From assembly GCA_913030825.1 (NCBI GenBank), contig CAJWCU010000002.1, forward strand, positions 124,001 to 188,000: a DNA stretch of 64,000 nt. Reading direction: 5' to 3'. Positions within the stretch are counted from its first letter, which is position 1; every line of letters begins with the position of its first letter. Positions 52,101-60,030 of this stretch are shown here, one piece after another. The notes beneath the pieces are model-generated. The model was not told the origin of the DNA. It ran no database searches and saw only the letters and a program-made list of their open reading frames with translations. A program made the position numbers and the translations under genes. Source of the stretch: an uncultured Rhodospirillaceae bacterium (GTDB lineage: Bacteria > Pseudomonadota > Alphaproteobacteria > Rhodospirillales > Casp-alpha2).

Positions 52101-52276
52101 TCGACGCGTTCGGCGCTGGCCCCCGGCAGGGTCACGGTGACGGAGCCGTAGCGTTCGGTCAGCGCCGGGTCTTCCTGGCGCGGCAGGCTGTTCAGCGCGG
52201 TCAGCCCGGCGACCAGGATCAGGCCCAGGACGAGAACGGTCAGACGTGGCTTGCGGAAACACAGGTCGTAGACCAT
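49127..52276 (-). CDS. RND-family efflux transporter permease
   Basis: 1049 residues, the usual RND size, with helix 1 at LTVLVLGLILVAGLTAL, two large periplasmic loops and twelve helices. The helix-4 proton-relay segment reads GLLIDNAIVAYDDY, with D-N in place of AcrB D407-D408, and helix 10 reads LIGLAINDSIVVL, where AcrB has the lysine K940. This paired variant occurs in a branch of RND pumps. It follows the patatin-adaptor fusion gene by 14 bp, so that protein supplies its periplasmic adaptor. No outer-membrane TolC-type gene is in the operon. The cargo is unknown; a lipid or lysolipid is suggested by the fusion partner. Confidence 0.9.
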   Translation of the reverse strand: MVYDLCFRKPRLTVLVLGLILVAGLTALNSLPRQEDPALTERYGSVTVTLPGASAERVEALITEKLENALQEVEEVKHLNSRSQTGFSIVSIELEDHVFDVDPVWSRIRDKVADAEAIFPADARVLEVKRNTTAAFTLLVGLTWVQDDTLQIDLLHRLAKDLRQELVALQYTKEVELYGEPEEEVLVTLDSATLASRNLTATEIAQRISQADAKIPAGRLQSDRNDLIIEVAGELDSVDRVRSVPILKDDTGQMIRVGDIAQVSKTPRDPPETMAIIHGHRGIVIAAKMETNRRVDRWAASARTIVDDFTRLLPPGVKAEIIFDQSIHTDERLGGLVDNLLIGAAIVVVVLFFMMGLRAAIIVASALPLTVLLILPSLNALDVPLHQISLTGLIIALGLLIDNAIVAYDDYVKARLAGHDRAEAITVTVRHLLVPLAASTVTTALTFMPLVIMPGNAGEFVSALGTAVILSIVYSLVISLTLIPALAAFTDRRDRILPGQGFMARGISSETLLKGYRWTLDKTLARPWIGIAISLVIPVSGFVLASQLIEQFFPPVDRNQFQVQLKLPDQTAITETERQVHRARDIMLRHPEVENSVWFIGETPPRVFYNVTILEDANPSFAGGFVNTRSSEGTHALVPVLQKELMQAFPEASLLALPYEQGPPIEAPLEVRIYGPDIHELQRLGEEVRLILSQTLNVTYTRATITGGRPKLDLIADEDQASLAGFNLVDLARELNASLDGVVGGSVLEGTEELPVRVRVGQADRADLERIVANTVRPPVRDADTAREAVSGVPLNALGRIALAPQINLITRRDGERYNKIQAYVDPFTLPGKALIDFEKRMAERNLRMPAGYRLQLGGEKEGSGEARANLMGVFAPLIVLMISTVVLAFNSFRYAGLIGMVAVFSIGGALFTLWLFGFPMGFMAVIGTMGLIGLAINDSIVVLSALIANEKARAADQDAIREVVVVGSRHIISTTLTTIGGFLPLIIWGGIFWPPLAIAVAGGMIGATLLALFFVPPVFTIFVRRDKRRNDKKRLQNIVLGKEKATAA

Positions 52277-52290
52277 GACGCCCGGTCTCC

Positions 52291-55200
52291 CTATTCCGCA
52301 GGGGCGGTCGGTTTGACCAACTGGCCGGGGACGAGCCGGTGCAGGCCGCCGGAGACGACCCGTTCGCCGTCTTTCAGGGTGCCGCGCACATAGGCGCGGG
52401 TGGAATCGCTGTACAGCATCTGCAGTTCACGGCGGGTCGCCTTGGCCAGGCCGGGAACCTCGCTGTCGGTCAGGGCATAGGCGTTCCACAGGCCCCGCCG
52501 CCCGCCGACGATGGCCGTCATCGGCAGCCAGAAGCCGTCGGCCTTGATGCGGTAGGCGACCTTCAGTTCCGCCAGTTCGCCGGACCGCAGGCGGCGTTCC
52601 GCATCCTCGACCTCGAGTATCGCGGGCAGGGTCCGGGTCTGCGGGTTCAGCGACGTCAGCAGCGCCTTGAGCCGGGCCGGATGGGCCTGGCCGTCGACCT
52701 CGATCTCATAGGTCTTGCCGGGGGTCAGGTGGCGGGCGACCTGAACCGGCAGGCCGACGCGGACCTCTTTGATGGCGTCCTCGCTGAGTTGCAGGACGAC
52801 CGTGCCGCCCGGCACGGCGGCCCCTTCGTCGACCGTGCGGTCGATGATCGTGCCGTCGAAGGGTGCCTGGATCGCCGATTTTTCGATATCGACCTCAAGC
52901 GAATTCAACAAAGCTTCGGCGCGGGCGATCTCGGCCGCGTTGGCCGCCAGGGCCGAGCGCAGGCCGACGACCTCGAACTTGGCCTCGTCATAGGCCTGCT
53001 GCGAGACGTTGTTGCGCTTCAGAAGTTCGCCGCGCCGTTTCATGGTCGCCCGTGCCAGGTCGAGGCGCGATTGGGTTTCCGCCCGGCTAGCCTTGCTGAC
53101 GGCCAGGTCGGCCTGCAGTTCCGTGCGGCGGGCTTCCAGGATGCGGGTGTCGAGGCGGGCGAGAACCTGCCCTTCGGTGACCTTGTCGCCTTCGTCGGCG
53201 GTCATCTCGACGACCGTGCCCGTGCGCTCGAACCCCAGGCCCGTCTCGCGGCGGCTGACGATGCGCCCGGCATAGCGGTTGCTGACGTCGTATCCATCCG
53301 AATGGCGGGCAACGACGACCCCGACCGGCAGGATGTTGGCGCCGTCGTGTTTTTCGACCTGGGGGCCCTCGACGGTCGCCGTCACGGGTACGTCGGACCG
53401 TTCGGGCGCGCTGCCCCCGGTCATATAGGACCAAGCGCCGCCGATAACGGCGAGAACCGCCGCCGCGGCAGCGATCCGGCGCCGGACCGAGCGGCGGGCG
53501 CCGTCCTTGGCCGCGTCGGCCTTTGCCGCTTTTTTCGGATCGGGCCCGGGGATCGGTGGCAGGTCCGGCAGGCGGTCGATCTGGGCATAGCGCGCGATGC
53601 GCGGGTCCAGATCGCCCTTCAGCGCGGTGACGGCATCGCGGTAACCGATCTCGGCGATTTCCTCCAGGGCATCGAATTCCAACACCCGGAAATGGCTGAC
53701 CGGCGGAGTCAGCAGAAAATCGGTCCGCCCGTGCGTTCGCTTGGCCAGACGGTCGCTCGACAGCGTCGCCGTGCGGTAGAGGATTTCGAAGATGCCCGGC
53801 ACCTTCAACGGGTTCGCGAAGGGATTGATCCGGTTCCACAACACACCCCAGCCGGACGGTACCTCGTCGATATCGGCGGGGACGGTCATGGACGCCATGG
53901 GATTGACGTCGACGGCGACGACGGCGCCGGTGTAGCGGTCCATCATCAGGTCGCCGGGCAGATTGTTCAGCACCCCACCGTCGACCAGGATGTGGCCGTT
54001 CAGGAACATGGGCGGCCCGGCACCGGGGATCGAGCCGCTGGCCCGGATACCTTCCCACAGGGTTCCGTGGTCGTGCATCATCAGGTCCGTCGCCGTCAAA
54101 TCGCCGGACACGCAGAAAAACCGGATCGGCATGTCTTCGATCTTGCGCCCATGCAGGGTGTGCTTGACCAGATTGTGCAGGCGCCGGCCCCGGACGATGG
54201 CGATCGCCGGGAAGGTGTAGTCGGACAGCGGTTTGCCGTCGATCCAGATTTCCCGGTTGATCTCCGTGATGTCGTCGATCCCCATGCCCAATGCGTAGAG
54301 CGCCCCGACCAGGGAGCCCATGCTGGTGCCCGCGACGCGGTCGATGGGGACGCCGGCTTGCTTGAATGCCCGCAGCACGCCGATCTGCGCGAAGCCCCGC
54401 GCGCCGCCGCCACCCAGGACCAGATTGATGGCGTTGCCGGTCAGGATGCGCGCCAGGCGCGCGAAATCGCCCTCGACCCAGGCACGGACGTGGTGGAAAT
54501 CGGCGGTGTTGCGCGGCGCCAGCCAGTCCGCGGTGCCGCAATCGTCCTGCCAGTCGCGGGCATGAACCAGGACCAACTCGCTGCGCGGTGCCAGGTCCGG
54601 GTCGACCCGGCCGAGCAGGCTCGCCTCGGCCTCGCTGAGGTTCGGGGCGTCCCCGACGGCGCCGACGGAAAGCACCAGGTCGGCTTGGTTCAGGCAAAGC
54701 GCCGTCCATGCCGTGGGCGTGGGGTCGGCGAGGTAGATCGTGAGGTCGTTTTCATCCTCGATCGCCGTGAACGCGCCGTGAATGTCGCGCCGGGTATCGG
54801 CGCTCATGGTGCCCTGACCACGGATTTGAGTGGCCCGCTGGGCGCCCAGGTCGTCGACGGTGACGGCCCGTGTGGCGGCGAAGGCGGAAAGCTGGACCCG
54901 CAGCATTTCGACGAAGGTCGCGATATCCGCGTGATCGCCGATAGGTAGGATGGCGATGGCGCCATAGAGCAATTTGCCGCCGCCGCCGCCCAGGCCCGAG
55001 CGCAGGCGCTTGATCACCGTCCGGGTGACCTGCAGGGCCGCCTCGGGCGAGGTTTCCATAAGCTGTTTGTAGGACTCGCGGGAAAACCGGATCAGGTCGC
55101 AATCGTGCATGGCGCGCACGGTGGCCGAGGTCGTTTCGTCGGTCAGCAGCGCCATTTCACCGACGCCCTCGCCGGGCAGAACCTCGCCGACCCGTTTCGC

Positions 55201-55407
55201 CGTGCCGTCGGGGTTCGTGACGAACACCCGCAGGCGCCCGTGGACCAGAAGATAGAAGGCTTCGCCCCGCTGTCCCTGTTCGATCAGGGTCTCACCCGCC
55301 TTGACGCTCAGCCATTTCGGCGCCGGGTCGAGGCCGCGCAGGCGGTCTTCCGGCACGCCGGCCAAAAGGTCAGTTTTCGCCAGTAGTTCGACCGCGTCCT
55401 GTGGCAT
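52291..55407 (-). CDS. cNMP-binding-like + patatin phospholipase + RND periplasmic adaptor fusion
   Basis: 1038 residues from ATG 55407 with GGGGAA upstream. Residues ~10-140 are a cNMP-binding fold whose cassette reads VGEMALLTDETTSATVRAM, the phosphate-binding arginine being threonine. Residues ~325-530 are a patatin/NTE-type phospholipase: oxyanion loop LVLGGGGARGFAQIGVLRA, nucleophile S362 in GTSMGS, and D476 in DGGVLNNLPGD. A Lys/Arg-rich linker leads to one membrane helix (~640-665, AAAAAVLAVIGGAWSYM). The rest (~680-1038) is an HlyD/AcrA-type adaptor with lipoyl halves (AYRIV-like GRIVSRRETG and DGTIIDRTVDEGAAVPGG) and a helical hairpin. Topology would place the lipase in the cytoplasm and the adaptor in the periplasm, next to the RND pump encoded immediately downstream. 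Confidence 0.88.
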   Translation of the reverse strand: MPQDAVELLAKTDLLAGVPEDRLRGLDPAPKWLSVKAGETLIEQGQRGEAFYLLVHGRLRVFVTNPDGTAKRVGEVLPGEGVGEMALLTDETTSATVRAMHDCDLIRFSRESYKQLMETSPEAALQVTRTVIKRLRSGLGGGGGKLLYGAIAILPIGDHADIATFVEMLRVQLSAFAATRAVTVDDLGAQRATQIRGQGTMSADTRRDIHGAFTAIEDENDLTIYLADPTPTAWTALCLNQADLVLSVGAVGDAPNLSEAEASLLGRVDPDLAPRSELVLVHARDWQDDCGTADWLAPRNTADFHHVRAWVEGDFARLARILTGNAINLVLGGGGARGFAQIGVLRAFKQAGVPIDRVAGTSMGSLVGALYALGMGIDDITEINREIWIDGKPLSDYTFPAIAIVRGRRLHNLVKHTLHGRKIEDMPIRFFCVSGDLTATDLMMHDHGTLWEGIRASGSIPGAGPPMFLNGHILVDGGVLNNLPGDLMMDRYTGAVVAVDVNPMASMTVPADIDEVPSGWGVLWNRINPFANPLKVPGIFEILYRTATLSSDRLAKRTHGRTDFLLTPPVSHFRVLEFDALEEIAEIGYRDAVTALKGDLDPRIARYAQIDRLPDLPPIPGPDPKKAAKADAAKDGARRSVRRRIAAAAAVLAVIGGAWSYMTGGSAPERSDVPVTATVEGPQVEKHDGANILPVGVVVARHSDGYDVSNRYAGRIVSRRETGLGFERTGTVVEMTADEGDKVTEGQVLARLDTRILEARRTELQADLAVSKASRAETQSRLDLARATMKRRGELLKRNNVSQQAYDEAKFEVVGLRSALAANAAEIARAEALLNSLEVDIEKSAIQAPFDGTIIDRTVDEGAAVPGGTVVLQLSEDAIKEVRVGLPVQVARHLTPGKTYEIEVDGQAHPARLKALLTSLNPQTRTLPAILEVEDAERRLRSGELAELKVAYRIKADGFWLPMTAIVGGRRGLWNAYALTDSEVPGLAKATRRELQMLYSDSTRAYVRGTLKDGERVVSGGLHRLVPGQLVKPTAPAE

Positions 55408-55534
55408 CAATTCCCCGTCGTGTGTGCCCGGCGTTCGGATTTACTCCGTGTTCGCCGGGAGACCTCGCCCCTGGGCGCCCACCATAAGGTATTGATTGGA
55501 AGAAATTAAATGCTTTGTCGGGGCGCGGCAGACG

Positions 55535-56965
55535 TCATGCGAGGGCCAGCGTCGGCCAACGGTCGTGCCAGGGTTTCGCCGCTTCGAATTCCAGCGCCAA
55601 GGCCAGCAAATCCTCGTCATGCCCGAACCGCCCGACCAATTGCACCCCGATGGGCAGGGCCGTCGGCGAAGGGTCGCCCGGGATGCTGATCGCCGGATGG
55701 CCGACCGCATTGACGAAGGTGGCGAAGGCCGCCGCCGCGCGAGGGCCGGCCGGCGCCCCGTCGACGGTTTCGGGGAACCGGCGTTCGATCGGCCAGGGCA
55801 GGGTGGCGGAGGCCGGGGTCAGCATGGCGTCGACCCCGGTCATCCAGCGGGCGAAATCGGCCCGCAATTCCTGAATGCGGTCCAGGGTCCGAAGGTAGTC
55901 CCCGGCGGAGACCTCGCTCGCCCGTTCGATCACGCCCCGGATGCCGTCATCGACCTTGGTTTCCCAATCTTCGACATCTTGGACGACGCGGCCCATGCCG
56001 ACGCCGATCATCAAGGCCCAGATGCGGTCGATTTCCTCGGGATCGTAAGGGGCGTCGGCCTCGGCTACGTCATGACCCAGATCGGCGAAGGTATCGGCGG
56101 CGCGGCGCATGCTGTCGCCGACGGCGGCCTCGACCGGGCCCGAACCGGCGCGCGGGACGAAACGGATAACGGCCTTGCCGTTTGGCCCTGAAAAGGCTGC
56201 CCGGTTCATGTCGAACGGTGGAAAGGCGAGGGACAGGCGGTCCGACGCCGACGGCCGCGCGATACAGGATAGGGCCAGGATCAGGTCGCCGACACTGCGG
56301 GCCATGGGGCCGATGGCCTGAAAATCCTGGGCGATGGCGGGAAAGCCCAGATCGCGGGCGACGCGCCCCGTGGTCGGGCGGATGCCCGCCACCCCGGCGT
56401 AGCTGGCGGGCCGGCGGATCGATCCGCCGGCGTCCGTGCCGATGGCGAGCGGCGTCAACCCGGCGGCGACCGAGGCCACCGCGCCGCCGCTGGATCCGCC
56501 CGGCGTCAGCGACAGATCCCAGGGGTTGCGGGTGACGCCGAACAGCTTGTTTTCCGTGACCGGCAGCATGGCGAATTCGGGGGTGTTGGTCTTGCCGACG
56601 ATCACCGCCCCGGCGGCCCGCAGGCGGGCGACCGGCAGATCGTCGCCCGGCGGGGTGAAATCGCCGTACAGGGCGCTGCCCCAGGTCGCGGGCAGGCCGC
56701 CGACGTAGATGTTGTCCTTGATCGTCAGCGGCAGACCGTCGAGCGGGCCCAGCGCCGCGCCCGCCCGGCGGCGGGCGTCCGATGCCTCGGCGGCTCTCCG
56801 CGCACCCGTTTCGTCAATCAGGACGATCGCATTGATGTCGGGGTTGAGACGGTTGATCCGGTCGAGGACGCCGTCGAGAAGTGCTGCCGCCGTGGTTTCT
56901 CCGGCGGCAAGGGCCGTGGAAAGCTCGCCCGCCGATTGCCGCCACCAGGTGCCGTCGCCGGTCAC
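55535..56965 (-). CDS. amidase signature family hydrolase
   Basis: 476 residues. The amidase Ser-cisSer-Lys triad is visible: lysine in PLTIKDNIYV (near 83), the Gly/Ser-rich SLTPGGSSGGAVASVAAG (near 155), and the nucleophile region IGTDAGGSIRRPAS. These enzymes hydrolyse carboxamides to acids and ammonia. It is the last gene of the tct operon, 6 bp after the SMP-30-like gene, so it probably processes the imported compound or a lactam/amide derivative of it. The substrate is not evident from sequence. Confidence 0.88.
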   Translation of the reverse strand: MTGDGTWWRQSAGELSTALAAGETTAAALLDGVLDRINRLNPDINAIVLIDETGARRAAEASDARRRAGAALGPLDGLPLTIKDNIYVGGLPATWGSALYGDFTPPGDDLPVARLRAAGAVIVGKTNTPEFAMLPVTENKLFGVTRNPWDLSLTPGGSSGGAVASVAAGLTPLAIGTDAGGSIRRPASYAGVAGIRPTTGRVARDLGFPAIAQDFQAIGPMARSVGDLILALSCIARPSASDRLSLAFPPFDMNRAAFSGPNGKAVIRFVPRAGSGPVEAAVGDSMRRAADTFADLGHDVAEADAPYDPEEIDRIWALMIGVGMGRVVQDVEDWETKVDDGIRGVIERASEVSAGDYLRTLDRIQELRADFARWMTGVDAMLTPASATLPWPIERRFPETVDGAPAGPRAAAAFATFVNAVGHPAISIPGDPSPTALPIGVQLVGRFGHDEDLLALALEFEAAKPWHDRWPTLALA

Positions 56966-56971
56966 GCCCGG

Positions 56972-57853
56972 TTATCCCGCGAACAGGGGTTCGGGGATGC
57001 CCTGCGCGCCCAGGCCGGTAATCGCGAAGAGCGATCCGGCCAGCGGCTGGCGGGTTTCGTCGCCGGGCTGCATAAAGCGGGTCGCCGAGACGACGTACAG
57101 CACGTCCAGGTCGTCGCCGCCGAAGGAACACATGGTCGGCTGGATCACCGGCACATCGACTTCCAGAACGCATTTGCCGTTGGGATCGTATTTCAGGATT
57201 TTAGATCCGTGGATATGGGCGAACCAGTAGTTGCCTTCCGTATCGACGGTGGCGCCGTCGGCCCGGCCCGGCATGCCTTCGGTCGAAATGAAGACGCGTT
57301 TGTTGGCGATGGTCCCGGTCTCGATGTCGTAGTCGTAGGCATAGACGCTTTCGGCCCGGGTATCGGCGAAATACATAACGCGGTCATCGGGGCTCCAGGC
57401 GATGCCGTTGGAACAGATGATGTCCGTATCCATCTTGTGGCAACTCAGGTCCCCCGGCTCCAGTTTGTAGAGCGAGGCCAGCGGGTCCTTCAATTCGGCG
57501 TCCATGGAGCCGCACCAGAACCGGCCCCGGCGGTCGCACTTGCCGTCGTTCATGCGGGTCCGGGGGCTGTTGGGTTCCGGGTCGACGATATAATCGATGG
57601 AAAGATTGTCGAGGTCGTCGATGAAGGCATAGCCCGATTTCATGGCGGCGCAGATGCCGCCCTTTTCCCGGAAGACGAAGCTGCCGACTTCTTCGGGCAT
57701 CGGCCAGACACGGTGTTCGCCGGTCGCCGGGGTATATCGTTGGATATTGGATTTCAGATTGTCGCACCAGTAAAGCGCGCGATCCGACGGGTTCCAAATG
57801 GCGCCTTCGCCCAGAATATCCCCGGCCTCGACCAGGCATTCGACCTTCACCAT
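56972..57853 (-). CDS. SMP-30/gluconolactonase-family lactonase
   Basis: 293 residues, a six-bladed beta-propeller of the SMP-30/LRE family. The metal ligands of the family are recognisable: glutamate of LGEGAIW near the N-terminus, asparagine of TRMNDGKCDRRGRFWCG, asparagine of CSNGIAWSPDD and aspartate of PGRADGATVDTEGNYW. Members hydrolyse sugar lactones using a divalent metal. In this operon it lies between the Tct importer and amidase, which suggests opening of a lactone in uptake of a sugar acid or related carboxylate. A perfect hairpin separates it from tctA. Confidence 0.87.
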   Translation of the reverse strand: MVKVECLVEAGDILGEGAIWNPSDRALYWCDNLKSNIQRYTPATGEHRVWPMPEEVGSFVFREKGGICAAMKSGYAFIDDLDNLSIDYIVDPEPNSPRTRMNDGKCDRRGRFWCGSMDAELKDPLASLYKLEPGDLSCHKMDTDIICSNGIAWSPDDRVMYFADTRAESVYAYDYDIETGTIANKRVFISTEGMPGRADGATVDTEGNYWFAHIHGSKILKYDPNGKCVLEVDVPVIQPTMCSFGGDDLDVLYVVSATRFMQPGDETRQPLAGSLFAITGLGAQGIPEPLFAG

Positions 57854-57872
57854 TCGAACCTTCCCGCGTTAC

Positions 57873-57901
57873 GGCGGCGCGCCCGGTATCGGCGCGCCGC
57901 C
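57873..57901 (-). terminator. perfect 11-bp hairpin between tctA and the SMP-30-like gene
   Basis: GGCGGCGCGCC (57873-57883) pairs perfectly with GGCGCGCCGCC (57891-57901) with a 7-base loop, filling the 56-bp gap after the tctA stop. No U tract; likely attenuation or mRNA stabilisation within the operon. Confidence 0.55.
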
Positions 57902-57909
57902 CAGCCGGG

Positions 57910-59412
57910 TTATGTTCCGGCCTTGGGTTGTCGTTTCATGAACTTCAGGAACCCCGTCGTCCGGTTCAGGACGATGACCACGGACAGCACGGTCAGAGCC
58001 CAGAAGAACCAGCAGATCGGCCCTCGTACGAAAATACCGTAGTCGCCCTGTGATATCAGCAAGGCTTGGCGGAAATTGTCTTCCAGCAAGGGGCCGAGGA
58101 CGAAGGCGATCAGGAACGGCGCCGTGGGGAACCCGAATTTGAGCATGCCGAAGCCGAGCACGCCGACCGCCATCATCACCAGGATGTCGAAGATCGTGTT
58201 GTTGATGGCATAGGCACCGAACACGCAGAGGATCAGCACTGCCGGATAGAGGATGCTGTTGGGGATTTCGGCGATGCGGCTGAACATCCGGATCGACGAT
58301 TTGCCGATGATGAACAGGAACACGGAACTCATCATAATGCCCATGAACAGCGCGTAGATGATGTCCAGATTCTGTTGGAACAGGATCGGGCCGGGCCGCA
58401 GACCATGGACCATGAAGGCCCCCAGAATGACCGCCGTGATCACATCGCCCGGTACGCCGAGTGCCAGCAGCGGAATCATGGTCGCCCCGGCGACACCATT
58501 GTTGCCGGATTCCGCCGCGGCGACGCCTTCGACTTCGCCTTTGCCGAAATTCTTGCCGTTGGGCGAGGTGCGTTTGGCTTCGCTGTAGGACAGGAAGGCG
58601 GCCGGCGCGCCCCCGATGCCCGGAATCGCACCCAACACGACGCCGATGAGGCTGCCGCGCAGGATCGACTTGAGCGAACCTTTCAATTCGGCGAGGGACA
58701 GGCGGGCGCTGCCGATCTTGTTGATGTCGCCGATGCCCCGGTCTTTGTGGGTGTAGTGGTTGATGATTTCGGGCAGGGCGAACAGGCCGATAAGGACGGG
58801 AATGAAGCTCAGCCCGCCCATCAATTCGTAGACGCCGAACACGAACCGGTCGGTGCCGTAGACCAGGTCCAGGCCGACGGTCGCGCCGATCAGACCGAGC
58901 ATGGCACTGGCCAGCCCCTTAATCAGGTCGTCGCCGGAGACACCGGCGATGATGGTCAGCGAGAACACGATCAGCGTGAAGAATTCGGGCGCGCCGAACT
59001 TCAGCGCCAGGCTGGCCAGGAATCCGGCGAAGAAGATCAACGCCAGATTCGAGATGAAGTCGGCAATGCACGACGCGTAAAGCGCCATTTCCAGCGCTTT
59101 GCGGGCTTCGCCCTTCTGGGCCATGGGGAACCCGTCGAGGACGGTGCAGGAGGCCGCCGGCGTGCCGGGCGCGCGGATCACAATGGCCGTGATGGAGCCC
59201 CCGTAAATCCCGCCTTTGTAGACGCCCAGCAGCAACAAAATCCCGGTTACCGGATCGAGCGTGAAAGTGAAGGGCAGGGTCAGCGCCACGCCCATGCTGA
59301 CGGTCATCCCGGGGATGGCGCCGATGATTGTGCCGATGGCGACGCCGCAGAACAGGGCAAGGATGGTCTGCCAGGTGGCGACGTGCAGGAAGGCTTCTTG
59401 GATGATGTCCAT
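57910..59412 (-). CDS. tctA: tripartite tricarboxylate transporter, large membrane subunit TctA
   Basis: 500 residues, twelve or so helices. The TctA core is clear: FCGVAIGTIIGAIPGMTVSMGVALTLPFTF, YKGGIYGGSITAIVIRAPGTPAA, and the mirrored second half IGVVLGAIPGIGGAPAAFLSYSEAKRTS with GVAGATMIPLLALGVPGD. TctA is the channel of binding-protein-dependent, ion-driven uptake of carboxylates such as citrate. It follows tctB by 19 bp. Confidence 0.93.
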   Translation of the reverse strand: MDIIQEAFLHVATWQTILALFCGVAIGTIIGAIPGMTVSMGVALTLPFTFTLDPVTGILLLLGVYKGGIYGGSITAIVIRAPGTPAASCTVLDGFPMAQKGEARKALEMALYASCIADFISNLALIFFAGFLASLALKFGAPEFFTLIVFSLTIIAGVSGDDLIKGLASAMLGLIGATVGLDLVYGTDRFVFGVYELMGGLSFIPVLIGLFALPEIINHYTHKDRGIGDINKIGSARLSLAELKGSLKSILRGSLIGVVLGAIPGIGGAPAAFLSYSEAKRTSPNGKNFGKGEVEGVAAAESGNNGVAGATMIPLLALGVPGDVITAVILGAFMVHGLRPGPILFQQNLDIIYALFMGIMMSSVFLFIIGKSSIRMFSRIAEIPNSILYPAVLILCVFGAYAINNTIFDILVMMAVGVLGFGMLKFGFPTAPFLIAFVLGPLLEDNFRQALLISQGDYGIFVRGPICWFFWALTVLSVVIVLNRTTGFLKFMKRQPKAGT

Positions 59413-59431
59413 GACAGAAAGCGGGCTCCGT

Positions 59432-59965
59432 CTAAAATTCTATGAATTCGAAGAAGCCAAGCGGAATTGGAATCGCGGCGATCTTCGTAAAGAAGTAGTA
59501 GAGAACGATTGGCAGCAGGACGGCGACGGGCACGAAAAAGCGATAGCGTCGCTCCCCGGCCAGGAAGGTGAACGCAAGGCCCGCGATGATCGACGCCAAA
59601 ACCATGCCGATCGGCTCGATGGCGGCTTGATAAATGAACAGCAGCACAACGGCGATGGCTGTGCGCGTCACCCGCGCGTTCATGGTGCTGTCGGTGTCTT
59701 TGTCGGCCGGGGCCTCGGCGTCGCTCGGCGCGTCGCCGGCCGAATCGGCCCGACTCATTCCGTATATTCCCTTGAGGACGATCAGCGCGGCGAACCCGAG
59801 CATCATCCATAGAATGATGCTTGGCCAGAACGGCGGCGCCAGCGGCGCCACAGACACGTTGGGCGGCGATTTCACGCCGATCGGCACCAGATAGGCCAAT
59901 CCCAGGATGGAGAAGGCCGCAACGACACCGCCGGCGGCGATGTCACCATATTTTTCGAATTTCAT
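59432..59965 (-). CDS. tctB: tripartite tricarboxylate transporter, small membrane subunit TctB
   Basis: 177 residues from ATG 59965 with GGTGGGA as ribosome site; a GTG at 59974 would add three residues. Four hydrophobic segments, GGVVAAFSILGLAYLVPIGV, FWPSIILWMMLGFAALIVL, then TAIAVVLLFIYQAAIEPIGMVLASIIAGLAFTFL and VPVAVLLPIVLYYFF, fit the TctB layout. An acidic loop (DAPSDAEAPADKDTD) lies between helices 2 and 3. It pairs with TctA in the membrane. Confidence 0.9.
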   Translation of the reverse strand: MKFEKYGDIAAGGVVAAFSILGLAYLVPIGVKSPPNVSVAPLAPPFWPSIILWMMLGFAALIVLKGIYGMSRADSAGDAPSDAEAPADKDTDSTMNARVTRTAIAVVLLFIYQAAIEPIGMVLASIIAGLAFTFLAGERRYRFFVPVAVLLPIVLYYFFTKIAAIPIPLGFFEFIEF

Positions 59966-59981
59966 TGTTCCCACCCAATTT

Positions 59982-60007
59982 GGGACGGGAGCCGAAGCTC
60001 CCGTCCC
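59982..60007 (-). terminator. UUCG-tetraloop hairpin between tctC and tctB
   Basis: GGGACGGGAGC (59982-59992) pairs perfectly with GCTCCCGTCCC (59997-60007). On the minus (transcribed) strand the loop is TTCG closed by C-G, the very stable cUUCGg tetraloop. It sits in the tctC-tctB gap and probably protects the upstream tctC message, giving more binding protein than membrane subunits. No U tract. Confidence 0.7.
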
Positions 60008-60030
60008 GATCGGTCGTTAGTCTGCTGTGC

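Noticed and set aside
52339-54948. An 869-codon plus-strand open frame opposite the patatin-adaptor gene
   Set aside because: No recognisable motif, heavy in Asp, Arg, Gly and Gln; the minus strand encodes the phospholipase and adaptor motifs.
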